This document shows positions 8,716-17,088 of a DNA stretch of 64,000 nt, in pieces. Source of the DNA: Herbaspirillum sp. RTI4 (lineage in GTDB: Bacteria; Pseudomonadota; Gammaproteobacteria; Burkholderiales; Burkholderiaceae_D); the NCBI RefSeq assembly GCF_034313965.1, contig NZ_JAVIWQ010000002.1:1798001-1862000 (forward strand), in the 5' to 3' direction. The notes beneath the pieces were generated by a model. The model had not been told where the DNA came from. It did not search any database and saw only the letters and a list, made by a program, of their open reading frames with translations. How positions within the stretch are numbered: the first letter of the stretch is position 1; each line of letters begins with the position of its first letter. The position numbers and the translations under genes are program-made.

Positions 8716-11001
8716 ATGGGTACAAATATCCAGGGCATTGGTATCAGTGCGCTTGCAGCAGCGCAGGCAGCCATTGCTACGACCAGCCATAATATTTCCA
8801 ATGCAACTGTTGCCGGTTACAACCGTCAGGTGGTCGAGCAAAGTTCCGCTGGCGCCATCAACTACGGTTCTGGTTTCGTCGGACAGGGTACGCAAATTGC
8901 CGACATCACACGGGTCTACGATCAGTTCACCAGCAAGCAGGTATTGACATCCCAAAGCACCTCCAGTGCGCTGAGCGCCTATGGATCGGAGATCGGTGCG
9001 ATTGATAATCTGTTGGCCGATAGCTCTGCCGGTCTGTCGCCTGCCCTGCAATCTTTCTTTACCAGTTTGCAAGATCTGAGTTCCAATCCGAATGCTGCTG
9101 CTTCGCGCCAGTCGGTACTGTCGAACGCCCAGACGCTGACGGAAACGCTGCACAGCCTGAACGATCAGATGGTGCAGAGCCGTAATAGCATCAACAGCCA
9201 AATCACTTCCAGCGTCACTTCGATCAATTCTTACGCGCAGCAGATCGCACAACTTAATACCTCGATTGCACAAGCCACCACGAGTGGCGGTCAGCCGCCT
9301 AACGATTTGCTGGATCAGCGCGATGCGGTAATCGCCAGTTTGAACAAGGTCGTCAAGGTCAGTACGGTCGCGCAGGATAACGGTGCTTATAGCGTCTTTA
9401 TCGGTACCGGACAGCCACTGGTGCTGGGAGCGAGTGTTTCAACCCTGACCGCAACGCCTTCGATCGCTGATCCTACCCGCCTTGAAGTCGCCTACAGCAC
9501 AGGCAATAAAAATGTGATTTTGCCCGATGCCAGCATCTCTGGCGGCACACTTGGCGGATTACTGGATTACCGCAGCAGCACGCTGGATGCCGCACAAAAT
9601 TCACTGGGACGGATTGCGGTCGCTTTGACGCAATCATTCAATGCGCAAAACAAGTTGGGTCTGGATCAGAATGGCAACCCCGGGGGAAATTTCTTTACGG
9701 TGGCCGATCCGGCTGTCACTGCTGGAACAAACAATTCCGCAGGAGTGCTGACGGCTAAAGTGACTAATGCCAGCCAGCTCTCGACCAGCGATTACACCAT
9801 GAAGTTCGACGGTACGAACTTCACGATCAACCGCACCAGTGATGGCACTAAGACCATTTTTGCCGCACCGGTGTCTGCGCCGACAACCTTCTCACAAGTG
9901 GTTGATGGCGTCACCTTTAGCGGTGATGCAGCGACCATGAGTGCCGGCGACAGCTTTCTGGTACAACCCACCATCAATGCCGCCGGTTCCATGACAGTGG
10001 CGCTAGCCAGCACGCAAAATATCGCGGCTGCAGCGCCTATTACTACCGGCATAACGGCGGTCAGCTCGATCAACTCGACCAACGGAACTCCGGGAACGCC
10101 GAATACCGGCACGGGTGTGGTGAGTGGTGGCGCGGTGGATTCGACAGTTTTGTCGCCCGGTACCACTTTCACCTACACCTATGCTTCCGGGACCGGTACT
10201 CTGGCATTGACGCAAACGCCGGCGACGCCTGTTCCCGGCGCGGTTACCGTGACGGACACCAGCGGTAATGTGACTAATTTTGCCGCCGGCGCTGCCATTA
10301 CTTATTCCGCCGGTGCGACGATCAGTTCCGGCGGCGCCAGTTTTATCCTGAGCGGCACTCCGGCCAATGGCGATACGTTCAATCTTGCGCCGACCACCGC
10401 CAATACTGGCAATGCGACCATTAGCGCAGGCAGTATTGATAGTTCTTATCTCAGCGCACCTTTAACGTCGACCTCGACATTTCGCTTTAACAGCACTGCC
10501 AGCACATTGATCCTGACCCCGTCCGCTGCGACCAGCGTGAAGGATGTGAATGGCATCGTAACGAACTATGCTTCCGGCGCTGCAATTGCTTATTCGCCCG
10601 GCGCAACGTACACCACCGGCGGTGCCAGCTTTACTATCACCGGCCAGCCCAGCAATGGCGATACGTTTACTTTGGGGCCCAATGTCAGCGGCGTGAGTGA
10701 TAACCGGAATTCAGAATTGTTGTCCGGGCTTCAGACCAGTAATCAGATAGGCAATACCACATTCCAAGGTTCTTATTCGCAACTGGTGAGCCAGATTGGT
10801 AATAAAACCAATCAAAATAATGTGATGCAGACCGCTGAAACTACCCGCTTGAAGTTGCTGACTGCGGAGCAGCAATCGATCAGTGGAGTCAATCAGGATG
10901 AAGAATTAGCCAAGCTGGTGCAGTATCAGCAAGCCTATCAGGCCGGTGCCAAGATCATTCAGGCCGCCAGCGACATGATGACGACTTTGTTTAATCTGTA
11001 A
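8716..11001 (+). CDS. flgK: Flagellar hook-associated protein 1 FlgK, enlarged
   Basis: FlgK is the first hook-filament junction protein. The N-terminus (GISALAAAQAAIATTSHNIS, then NATVAGYNRQVVEQSS) and the C-terminus (EEQQSISGVNQDEELAKLVQYQQ-type helix, QAGAKIIQAASDMM) are canonical. At 761 residues it is about 200 longer than enterobacterial FlgK. Much of the excess is a tandem pair of similar roughly 85-100 residue segments at about 472-570 and 570-655, sharing the pattern NF/NYAxGAAIxYSxGAT, then GGASFxxxGxPxNGDTF. Confidence 0.95.
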   Translation: MGTNIQGIGISALAAAQAAIATTSHNISNATVAGYNRQVVEQSSAGAINYGSGFVGQGTQIADITRVYDQFTSKQVLTSQSTSSALSAYGSEIGAIDNLLADSSAGLSPALQSFFTSLQDLSSNPNAAASRQSVLSNAQTLTETLHSLNDQMVQSRNSINSQITSSVTSINSYAQQIAQLNTSIAQATTSGGQPPNDLLDQRDAVIASLNKVVKVSTVAQDNGAYSVFIGTGQPLVLGASVSTLTATPSIADPTRLEVAYSTGNKNVILPDASISGGTLGGLLDYRSSTLDAAQNSLGRIAVALTQSFNAQNKLGLDQNGNPGGNFFTVADPAVTAGTNNSAGVLTAKVTNASQLSTSDYTMKFDGTNFTINRTSDGTKTIFAAPVSAPTTFSQVVDGVTFSGDAATMSAGDSFLVQPTINAAGSMTVALASTQNIAAAAPITTGITAVSSINSTNGTPGTPNTGTGVVSGGAVDSTVLSPGTTFTYTYASGTGTLALTQTPATPVPGAVTVTDTSGNVTNFAAGAAITYSAGATISSGGASFILSGTPANGDTFNLAPTTANTGNATISAGSIDSSYLSAPLTSTSTFRFNSTASTLILTPSAATSVKDVNGIVTNYASGAAIAYSPGATYTTGGASFTITGQPSNGDTFTLGPNVSGVSDNRNSELLSGLQTSNQIGNTTFQGSYSQLVSQIGNKTNQNNVMQTAETTRLKLLTAEQQSISGVNQDEELAKLVQYQQAYQAGAKIIQAASDMMTTLFNL

Positions 11002-11134
11002 GTGAAGTAAAGCGGAACGAAAAATGTGCGGTGCTGTTTTTTGCCCGGCAATTTTCTGATCGTTGCCAGGATCCTCGGGAGTGTTGAAATTTTTTCCCCG
11101 CAGGCGGCTCGAAATCTGTTTCAAGGAAAATATC

Positions 11135-12250
11135 ATGCGTATCAGTACCAACATGCTGTATCAATCCAGCATCAGCGAAGTCAACAGCCTGCAAGCGTCC
11201 ATCTTGAGGCTGACGCAGCAGACCACTCAGGGCAAGGTGCTCAATCCTGCTGACGATCCTGTGGCTTCGGCGCGTGCGCTGGACTTGTCGCAGACGCAGG
11301 CCTTGAATGACCAATACAAGACCAACCGACAAAATGCAACCAGCTCATTGGCGCAAGTCAGCAGCACGCTGACCAGCGTTACCAGTTTGCTCACCGACAT
11401 TCACAGCTCCGTTGTGAATGCAGGTAATGCCTCCTACTCGAATTCTGATCGCCTCACGCTGGCAAATCAGGTGACGGCCAACATGCAACAAATGATGGGT
11501 TATGCCAATACCACAGATGGATTGGGTAACTTTTTGTTTTCCGGTTACAAAAGTACGACGACACCGTTCGTCACTGATTCCACCGGCGCGGTGCAATATC
11601 AGGGCGACCAGGGTTCGCAAACCCTGCAAGTCGATTCCACCCGCCAGATGGCGGTAACAACGTCGGGACAATCGATCTTTCAGGCGAACGGTCAGGATAC
11701 GTTCAAGACGATCAATAGTTTGATCAAGGTATTGTCGACCCCGGTGACGGCAGCGGCTAATTCTGCCGATGCCGCCGCAGCCGCCGCATTGCCTACCGCA
11801 GTGACCTACCAGACAGCGCAGGCCGCAGTCGATGCGAAAGATCCGGCAGATTTGACTGTGCCTACCTATGACACCTTATTTTCGCAGGCAGCTACGGCCA
11901 AAGCGGCGGCAGACCTTGCCGAAGCGGCGCGCACGCCGGTAGCCGGCAGCAACACGGCACTGACCCGCGCCCTCGGCAAGATAGGCACCAGTCTCGATGC
12001 GCTTTCCACCAGCGTGAGTGCAGTGACGGCAGGAGTGGGGTCGAATCAAAAAGAACTGGCGACGCTGGATGAAGTCGGTAGCGCCAAGGCAATTCAATAT
12101 CAGGCCACCGTTAATAATCTGATGGGTTTAAATCCCAGCGATCTGACGGACACCGTAAGCCAGTTGTCGCTGCAGCAGACTTATCTGCAAGCGGCGCAGA
12201 AAGCATTCACCACCACGAGCAGCCTGACGCTACTGAATTTCCTGAAGTAA
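11135..12250 (+). CDS. flgL: Flagellar hook-associated protein 3 FlgL
   Basis: FlgL is the second hook-filament junction protein, with flagellin-like ends. The 371-residue product begins MRISTNMLYQSSISEVNSLQ and has the LNPADDPVASARALDLSQ motif equivalent to the flagellin N-terminus. It ends in LSLQQTYLQAAQKAFTTTSS. ATG 11135 is preferred over an upstream in-frame start at 11063 because AAGGAAA precedes it and the family starts with MRIS. Residues about 200-300 are Ala-rich and variable. Its last codons overlap a tandem repeat. Confidence 0.95.
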   Translation: MRISTNMLYQSSISEVNSLQASILRLTQQTTQGKVLNPADDPVASARALDLSQTQALNDQYKTNRQNATSSLAQVSSTLTSVTSLLTDIHSSVVNAGNASYSNSDRLTLANQVTANMQQMMGYANTTDGLGNFLFSGYKSTTTPFVTDSTGAVQYQGDQGSQTLQVDSTRQMAVTTSGQSIFQANGQDTFKTINSLIKVLSTPVTAAANSADAAAAAALPTAVTYQTAQAAVDAKDPADLTVPTYDTLFSQAATAKAAADLAEAARTPVAGSNTALTRALGKIGTSLDALSTSVSAVTAGVGSNQKELATLDEVGSAKAIQYQATVNNLMGLNPSDLTDTVSQLSLQQTYLQAAQKAFTTTSSLTLLNFLK

Positions 12251-12305
12251 TGGTCTGAAGTAAGGGCCTGAAATAAGGGTCTGAAGTAAGCGTCTGAAGT
12301 TCTTG
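12241..12305 (+). repeat. Five 13-base tandem repeats spanning the flgL stop codon
   Basis: Units at 12241, 12254, 12267, 12280 and 12293 follow the pattern (C/T)CTGAA(G/A)TAAGGG with small changes. The first unit holds the final LK-stop codons of flgL, so TAA is repeated in later units; the fifth is degenerate. It looks like expansion by replication slippage of the gene's own end. Confidence 0.8.
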
Positions 12306-12316
12306 GCTTGATCCGG

Positions 12317-12351
12317 TGCATCCCAGGCAGTATCAGGGATGCATTTTTTTT
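12317..12351 (+). terminator. Rho-independent terminator of the flgB-L operon
   Basis: TGCATCCC (12317-12324) pairs with GGGATGCA (12336-12343) across an 11-base loop, followed by eight T residues. It lies between the convergent flgL and fliR ends. Confidence 0.85.
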
Positions 12352-12353
12352 GT

Positions 12354-13151
12354 TCAGGGCTTGAAGACAATCGGTGGCACCGAACCCAGCATGCGCACCA
12401 TCTCTATGCCGCTTTGCAGGAAGTGTTCCAGCGGCGTAATCATGTAAGGCAAGGCCAGCGCAATCAGCGTAAATCCCGCCGATAGGGTGATAGGGAAGCC
12501 GACCCCGAACAAATTCAGTTGTGGCGCAGCGCGCGTCAAAATGCCCAGCGCCATGTTGGTGATCAGCAGTGCCACGAGGACCGGTAACGATAATTGCAAG
12601 CCCATACTAAATACCAGTCCTCCCCATAATGCGAGCTGATGGAAACCCTCCGCAGTGACCGGTGCGGCGCTGATCGGCAGTGTCTGAAAGCTGTTGGCCA
12701 GCGTTGCCAGCAGAACCAGATGGCCGTTGATGCTCAAAAAGACCAGTGTTGCCAGCAGCGCGATCACCTGGCTGATGGCGGAGGTGCGGCCTTGTGTGCT
12801 CGGATCGAAAAATACGGCAAAACCCAGACCCATGGTGGAACTGATCATTTCGCCGGCCCCTTCGACGGCGGCAAAGACGATGCGCATCGCCATTCCCATC
12901 GACAGGCCAATCAGAAATTGCTGCGCCATGATCAGCAAGCCCGCCATCGATCCCGGTTCTATTGCTGGAAAGCTGGCGATGGTAGGGGAAATGATGAGGG
13001 TCAGCGCCACGCCTAATAACAACTTTACTTGCATAGGCACGGTGCTGTTGCCGAACGGCGGTGCCAGTGCGAGCAGGCCGAGGATGCGTGTGAGCGGCCA
13101 GACGAATGCCGCAACCCATGCGTACAGTTGGGCGGTAGTGACGCTGATCAC
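12354..13151 (-). CDS. fliR: Flagellar export gate protein FliR
   Basis: FliR is part of the FliPQR core of the flagellar type III export gate. The 265-residue product has several hydrophobic helices (LYAWVAAFVWPLTRILGLLA, TRISA-type conserved P-x-G region, LSMGMAMRIVFAAVEGAGEM). It also has the VLVALLITNMALGILTRAAPQLN motif typical of FliR/SctT. It is last in the minus fliL-R block and 32 bases after fliQ. Confidence 0.95.
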   Translation of the reverse strand: MISVTTAQLYAWVAAFVWPLTRILGLLALAPPFGNSTVPMQVKLLLGVALTLIISPTIASFPAIEPGSMAGLLIMAQQFLIGLSMGMAMRIVFAAVEGAGEMISSTMGLGFAVFFDPSTQGRTSAISQVIALLATLVFLSINGHLVLLATLANSFQTLPISAAPVTAEGFHQLALWGGLVFSMGLQLSLPVLVALLITNMALGILTRAAPQLNLFGVGFPITLSAGFTLIALALPYMITPLEHFLQSGIEMVRMLGSVPPIVFKP

Positions 13152-13183
13152 GAAGGGGGCCGGGCGGTAGGTGTCAAAGCCGG

Positions 13184-13453
13184 CTACTGCACCATGGCGG
13201 GGATGCCGCTAAACATCAGTCGCATGTAGTCGAGCAGTAGCGATAGCATCCACGGCCCGGCCACAATGAGCGCGATAAACACGCACACCAGCTTGGGAAT
13301 GAACGACAGGGTCGATTCATTGATTTGCGTAGCCGCCTGGAAAATACTGACGGCCAGACCGACAACCAGTGAAGTCAGCAGCATGGGTGCCGCCACCATC
13401 AAGGTGACTTGCATGGCCTGACGGCCCAGTGTCATGACGCTCTCGGGGGTCAT
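13184..13453 (-). CDS. fliQ: Flagellar export gate protein FliQ
   Basis: An 89-residue, two-helix membrane protein of the export gate core. MTPESVMTLGRQAMQVTLMV and the VGLAVSIFQAATQINESTLS motif are diagnostic for FliQ/SctS. Length equals the family norm. It is separated from fliP by about 140 bases of non-coding DNA, unusual in this otherwise tight operon, and holding an inverted-repeat element. Confidence 0.95.
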   Translation of the reverse strand: MTPESVMTLGRQAMQVTLMVAAPMLLTSLVVGLAVSIFQAATQINESTLSFIPKLVCVFIALIVAGPWMLSLLLDYMRLMFSGIPAMVQ

Positions 13454-13468
13454 AAGAATCCTTGATCG

Positions 13469-13601
13469 TTAATAAGACTTACAGGACTACAGGATTTACG
13501 CAAAAGACCGCTGACGTTGTTGCCTCGCCTTGCCGCACCACTTGTACTGCCTGCGGCAATGCGCCTAGTCCGCAGCCTTTTGCGTAAGTCCTGGTTAATA
13601 A
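13469..13601. mobile_element. Candidate small inverted-repeat (MITE-like) element between fliP and fliQ
   Basis: CAGGATTTACGCAAAAG at 13490-13506 is matched in reverse complement by CTTTTGCGTAAGTCCTG at 13577-13593 with one mismatch. The whole is flanked by direct TTAATAA copies at 13469-13475 and 13595-13601, the latter containing the fliP stop codon. The arms are not equally placed relative to the direct repeats (14 bases in on the left, 1 on the right), so target duplication is uncertain. No ORF lies inside. Confidence 0.45.
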
Positions 13602-14383
13602 AAACTTTGCGCCAGCGAGCCGATCAGCAATTGCCAGCCGTCCACCAGCACGAACAGCATCAGTTTGAATGGCAGAGAAACAATGGCCGGCGACATCATC
13701 ATCATCCCCATCGACATCAGAATACTGGCGACCACCATGTCGATAATCAGAAAGGGGATAAAGATGGAAAAGCTGATCTGGAATGCCGTTTTTAATTCGC
13801 TGGTGACAAACGCCGGGATCAATATTCGCAGCGATACATCTTCGGGGCCTTGCAGCGCCGGCGTGCGAGACAGCTTGGCATACAAGGCCAGATCTGCCTG
13901 ACGCGTTTGCTTCATCATGAATTCCTTGAGCGGCGCAGAACCCTTATCCATCGCCTGGAGCATGGTGATTTTGTTGTCGGAAAACGGCAGGTAGGCGTCG
14001 GTATAAATCTTGTCGAATACCGGTCCCATCACGAACAGTGTGAGAAACAGCGACAGTCCGACGATCACCTGATTAGGCGGTGTGCCGCCGGTGCCCAGTG
14101 CCTGACGCAGCATCGAGAGGACGATCACGATGCGGGTAAAGCTGGTCATCATCAGGAAGGCTGCCGGGATGAATGACAGCGAGGTCATCAGCAGCAGTGT
14201 CTGAATGCTCAGGCTGTAGGTTTGTCCGCCGCCGGCAGTCGGGTTGCTGGTCAGTGCCGGCAGACCCTGTGCTGCCGCAGTCATGGGCAAACTAAGCAGC
14301 AGGGCAAGCCCTGCCATAGCGATCAGCTGGAGAAAAAGAGGTGCGGCAGAGCGGTGGGAAAACGGCGTGCTAACGGTTGGCAT
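13595..14383 (-). CDS. fliP: Flagellar export gate protein FliP
   Basis: FliP is the main channel-forming subunit of the flagellar export gate. The 262-residue product has a cleavable signal sequence (hydrophobic stretch about residues 18-38 ending TAAAQ). Family blocks follow: [39 protein letters not shown] and the C-terminal [19 protein letters not shown] with [15 protein letters not shown]. It overlaps the end of fliO by 14 bases. The stop codon lies in a TTAATAA repeat bordering the element before fliQ. Confidence 0.96.
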   Translation of the reverse strand: MPTVSTPFSHRSAAPLFLQLIAMAGLALLLSLPMTAAAQGLPALTSNPTAGGGQTYSLSIQTLLLMTSLSFIPAAFLMMTSFTRIVIVLSMLRQALGTGGTPPNQVIVGLSLFLTLFVMGPVFDKIYTDAYLPFSDNKITMLQAMDKGSAPLKEFMMKQTRQADLALYAKLSRTPALQGPEDVSLRILIPAFVTSELKTAFQISFSIFIPFLIIDMVVASILMSMGMMMMSPAIVSLPFKLMLFVLVDGWQLLIGSLAQSFY

Positions 14384-14816
14384 TGCGTTTTTCTATGGTC
14401 TGTTTCAGCCAGGCTGAAAAATTATTTGGTGCCGCTGTCGATGCTGCCTCGGCTGCCGGTGTGGCACTGCCGCGCGGCATGGTGCTGAGGAGATTGACCT
14501 GGCCCTGGGCGACGCCAATGACGATCCATTGATCCGCGACTTCGATGACCATCACGCGTTCGCGCGTGCCGACGCTGGCTCCGCCGACTACTTTGACGAT
14601 GGCAGTGCCTTGCAGTCTGGTGATGCCGGAGCGTTTGAGCAGCCAGGCGATTCCGGCCATTAAGGCCAGCACAATCGCCAACCCCATCAACATCGTGAGC
14701 AGGCTGGTGGTCTCGCTGGGTGCGCTGGCATCGGCGGCGCAGGCACTGCCGGCGGCCAGTGTGAACAGCAGGGCACTATTGATACAAGACGTGCAGCGCA
14801 GTACAAACGGCTTCAT
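14370..14816 (-). CDS. fliO: Flagellar biosynthesis protein FliO
   Basis: FliO is a small membrane protein that helps FliP assemble. The 148-residue product has a signal-like N-terminus ([14 protein letters not shown]), then a transmembrane helix near residues 40-62 ([22 protein letters not shown]). A cytoplasmic domain follows with [20 protein letters not shown], the typical FliO/FliZ motif. It overlaps fliN by 4 bases and fliP by 14. Confidence 0.92.
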   Translation of the reverse strand: MKPFVLRCTSCINSALLFTLAAGSACAADASAPSETTSLLTMLMGLAIVLALMAGIAWLLKRSGITRLQGTAIVKVVGGASVGTRERVMVIEVADQWIVIGVAQGQVNLLSTMPRGSATPAAEAASTAAPNNFSAWLKQTIEKRNANR

Positions 14817-15274
14817 CTGTTGATTTTCCTAATCCGTTCAGCAGGAGTGATGATGTCGGTCAGGCGGATACCGAACTTGTCATTGACGACGACGACTTCA
14901 CCTTGTGCAATCAGGCAGCCATTGACCAGCACATCCATCGGTTCACCCGCCATGCCCTCGAGTTCCACGACAGAGCCCTGCGCCAGTTGCAGCAGATTTT
15001 TGATCGCAATTTTGGTGCGCCCCAATTCCACCGTCAGCTGTACCGGAATATCGAGGATGAAGTCGATATCGTTGGGCGCATTGGTTTTGTAATCCGAGGC
15101 GGCGAAATCCTTGAAAACAGTCGATTGGGCCGCCTGTGCCTTCATGACCTGAGAGTCCATTTCTTCGGCGTGCGTTTTCTTTTGCAGCTCTTCAGCCTGC
15201 GTCTGCTCGGCAATCGCGGCGCCCCATGGGTCGTCTTCGTCGATTTCTTCTTCTCCGACAATATTGTCAGCCAT
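14813..15274 (-). CDS. fliN: Flagellar motor switch protein FliN
   Basis: FliN forms the lower C ring. The 153-residue product has an acidic N-terminal extension (EEEIDEDDPWGAAIAEQTQ) and a C-terminal SpoA domain from about residue 75. The core motif is LDIPVQLTVELGRTKIAIKN, then GSVVELEGMAGEPMDVLVNG and GIRLTDI. The order fliM-fliN-fliO with a 9-base gap and a 4-base overlap is classical. Confidence 0.96.
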   Translation of the reverse strand: MADNIVGEEEIDEDDPWGAAIAEQTQAEELQKKTHAEEMDSQVMKAQAAQSTVFKDFAASDYKTNAPNDIDFILDIPVQLTVELGRTKIAIKNLLQLAQGSVVELEGMAGEPMDVLVNGCLIAQGEVVVVNDKFGIRLTDIITPAERIRKINR

Positions 15275-15283
15275 GCTTCTCTC

Positions 15284-16279
15284 CTAGAGATCTTCTTCCG
15301 GTGAATCGTTATGATTGACGGATAATAATTTTTCCACACGCAGGGCATATTGCCCGTTCAATTGCCCGTAGCCGCATTCCATGACGGGGACGCCATCCAC
15401 TTTTGCGGTCACTAATTTTTCAGTGACGAGCGGGATGACATCGCCGACTTGCATGTTGAGCAGATCGGTAAAGGTAACGCGTGCGGTGCCAAAATTGGCG
15501 ATCAGTTCTACTTCCGCGGTCTGAATCTGCTGTTTCATCAGGCGCAGCCAGCGTTTATCGACTTCCAGTGCCTCACCTTGCAAGCTGGTGGTGAGGCGGT
15601 CGCGCACCGGTTCGATCATGGAATACGGGGTGCAAATATGCACTTCGCCGCTGACCGGGCCGAGTTCCACCGAGAAGGTGGTTGCCACCACGACTTCATT
15701 GGGGGTAGCGATGTTGGCGAACTGGGTATTCATTTCCGAGCGGATGTATTCGAATTCAATCGGGTACACCGGCTCCCAGGACTTGGCATAGGTTTCACAG
15801 CAGATATCGAGCACGCGCATGATGATGCGTTGCTCGGTCGGCGTGAATTCACGCCCTTCGATCCGGGTGTGGAAGCGGCCATCGCCGCCAAACATATTGT
15901 CGACCAGCAAAAACACTAACTGGGGATCGAACACGATCAGACCGATGCCGCGAAAGGGTTTGATGTGGACCAGGTTCAGATTGGTGGGTACCACCAGATT
16001 ACGGATGAATTCGCTGTACTTGATGACTTTGACCGGGCCGACTGAAATTTCCGATGTGCGGTGCAGGAAGTTGAACAAGCCGATGCGGAACAGTCGGGCA
16101 AACCGTTCGTTGATGATTTCCAGGGTCGGCATGCGACCACGGACAATACGTTCCTGCGTTGCCAGGTTGTAATTGCGGACCGCAGACGGATCTTCCTCGA
16201 CGACAACGTCGTCGCTCTCGCCGCTGACTCCTTTGAGGAGTGCATCGACTTCTTCCTGTGAAAGAAAATGTTCTGCCAT
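15284..16279 (-). CDS. fliM: Flagellar motor switch protein FliM
   Basis: FliM links FliG and FliN in the C ring and binds phospho-CheY. The 331-residue product begins MAEHFLSQEEVDALLKGV, the conserved CheY-binding segment. The middle domain includes GPVKVIKYSEFIRNLVVPTN and the C-terminal SpoA domain holds VTFTDLLNMQVGDVIPL. Length is normal. Confidence 0.97.
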   Translation of the reverse strand: MAEHFLSQEEVDALLKGVSGESDDVVVEEDPSAVRNYNLATQERIVRGRMPTLEIINERFARLFRIGLFNFLHRTSEISVGPVKVIKYSEFIRNLVVPTNLNLVHIKPFRGIGLIVFDPQLVFLLVDNMFGGDGRFHTRIEGREFTPTEQRIIMRVLDICCETYAKSWEPVYPIEFEYIRSEMNTQFANIATPNEVVVATTFSVELGPVSGEVHICTPYSMIEPVRDRLTTSLQGEALEVDKRWLRLMKQQIQTAEVELIANFGTARVTFTDLLNMQVGDVIPLVTEKLVTAKVDGVPVMECGYGQLNGQYALRVEKLLSVNHNDSPEEDL

Positions 16280-16326
16280 GATGCCGCTGCTGCCTACAAG
16301 TTAAAGTCCGAATCGGAACTGGCTAG

Positions 16327-16360
16327 CTCTCAATGATCGCTGCACAGCGCATATTGAGAG
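16327..16360 (-). repeat. Intercistronic hairpin between fliL and fliM
   Basis: CTCTCAAT and ATTGAGAG form an 8-base outer stem (16327-16334 and 16353-16360), with an inner CGCTG/CAGCG pair. There is no T-run. It sits in the 109-base gap and may adjust fliL versus fliM expression. Confidence 0.5.
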
Positions 16361-16388
16361 GTGGCTCAGGTTACAGCAGTTAATCCCC

Positions 16389-16925
16389 TTACTGTTGCTG
16401 GACTACAAAAGAGGTGTAGAACACGTCGTTAATGCCAGGGCCTTTGGTCGCGCCGGCAAAAGGCTTGTTGAGAACATCAAGGATATCTTCGGTCAGTTTT
16501 TCTTTGCCTTCGTTCGTCAGGATGTCGGACGCTTTTTTGCTGGACAGCACCATCAGTAAACGGCTGCGTACTTGCGGCATGAATGTTTTGAGCATTTCGC
16601 TACCTTCTGCTGTAGCGACCTGGAGGGTGATTGCCACTTGCAAAAACTGGTCTCCGTTTTCCTGCTGTAAATTGACGACGAAAGGTTCGATCACGGCAAA
16701 CACCGGAGCCTGACTTTCCCCTTTCTTTTCTGAGGCGTGTTCTTCCGCGCCTTCTTTCTTGTCTTTCCCTGATCCCATCATCATGAAGGCAGCAGCGCCG
16801 CCGCCGGCGAGTACAACCACCAGGCCGATGATGATGAAAAGTAATTTTTTACTCGATTTTTTCGGGGCGGCATCATCGCCTTCGCCACCCTTGGATGCTG
16901 TTTTTGCTTTCGGGCTGGTGGCCAT
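16389..16925 (-). CDS. fliL: Flagellar basal body-associated protein FliL
   Basis: FliL surrounds the stator and supports motor torque. The 178-residue product has a Lys-rich cytoplasmic N-terminus, one transmembrane helix near residues 28-51 (KLLFIIIGLVVVLAGGGAAA) and a charged linker. The periplasmic domain has VIEPFVVNLQQENGDQFLQV and TLQVATAEGSEML. It heads the fliLMNOPQR group. Confidence 0.95.
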   Translation of the reverse strand: MATSPKAKTASKGGEGDDAAPKKSSKKLLFIIIGLVVVLAGGGAAAFMMMGSGKDKKEGAEEHASEKKGESQAPVFAVIEPFVVNLQQENGDQFLQVAITLQVATAEGSEMLKTFMPQVRSRLLMVLSSKKASDILTNEGKEKLTEDILDVLNKPFAGATKGPGINDVFYTSFVVQQQ

Positions 16926-16999
16926 CTAACTATTTCCTTTCATGCGGGTTGGCGAATGCAATCACTCGTTTCGTTATTTGATAACGGCAAGGAATTGCA

Positions 17000-17032
17000 G
17001 ATATTGAATAATCTTCAATAATATTCAATATC
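17000..17032 (-). repeat. Inverted repeat between fliK and fliL
   Basis: GATATTGAAT (17000-17009) and ATTCAATATC (17023-17032) are perfect reverse complements around an A+T-rich loop. It lies just after fliK on the minus strand. No T-run follows, so it is a weak terminator candidate or mRNA-stability element. Confidence 0.5.
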
Positions 17033-17088
17033 CCGCATGGCCATGATGTTTTTTTTCTTCGATTTTGACATGTCGATACAAGGCATCA

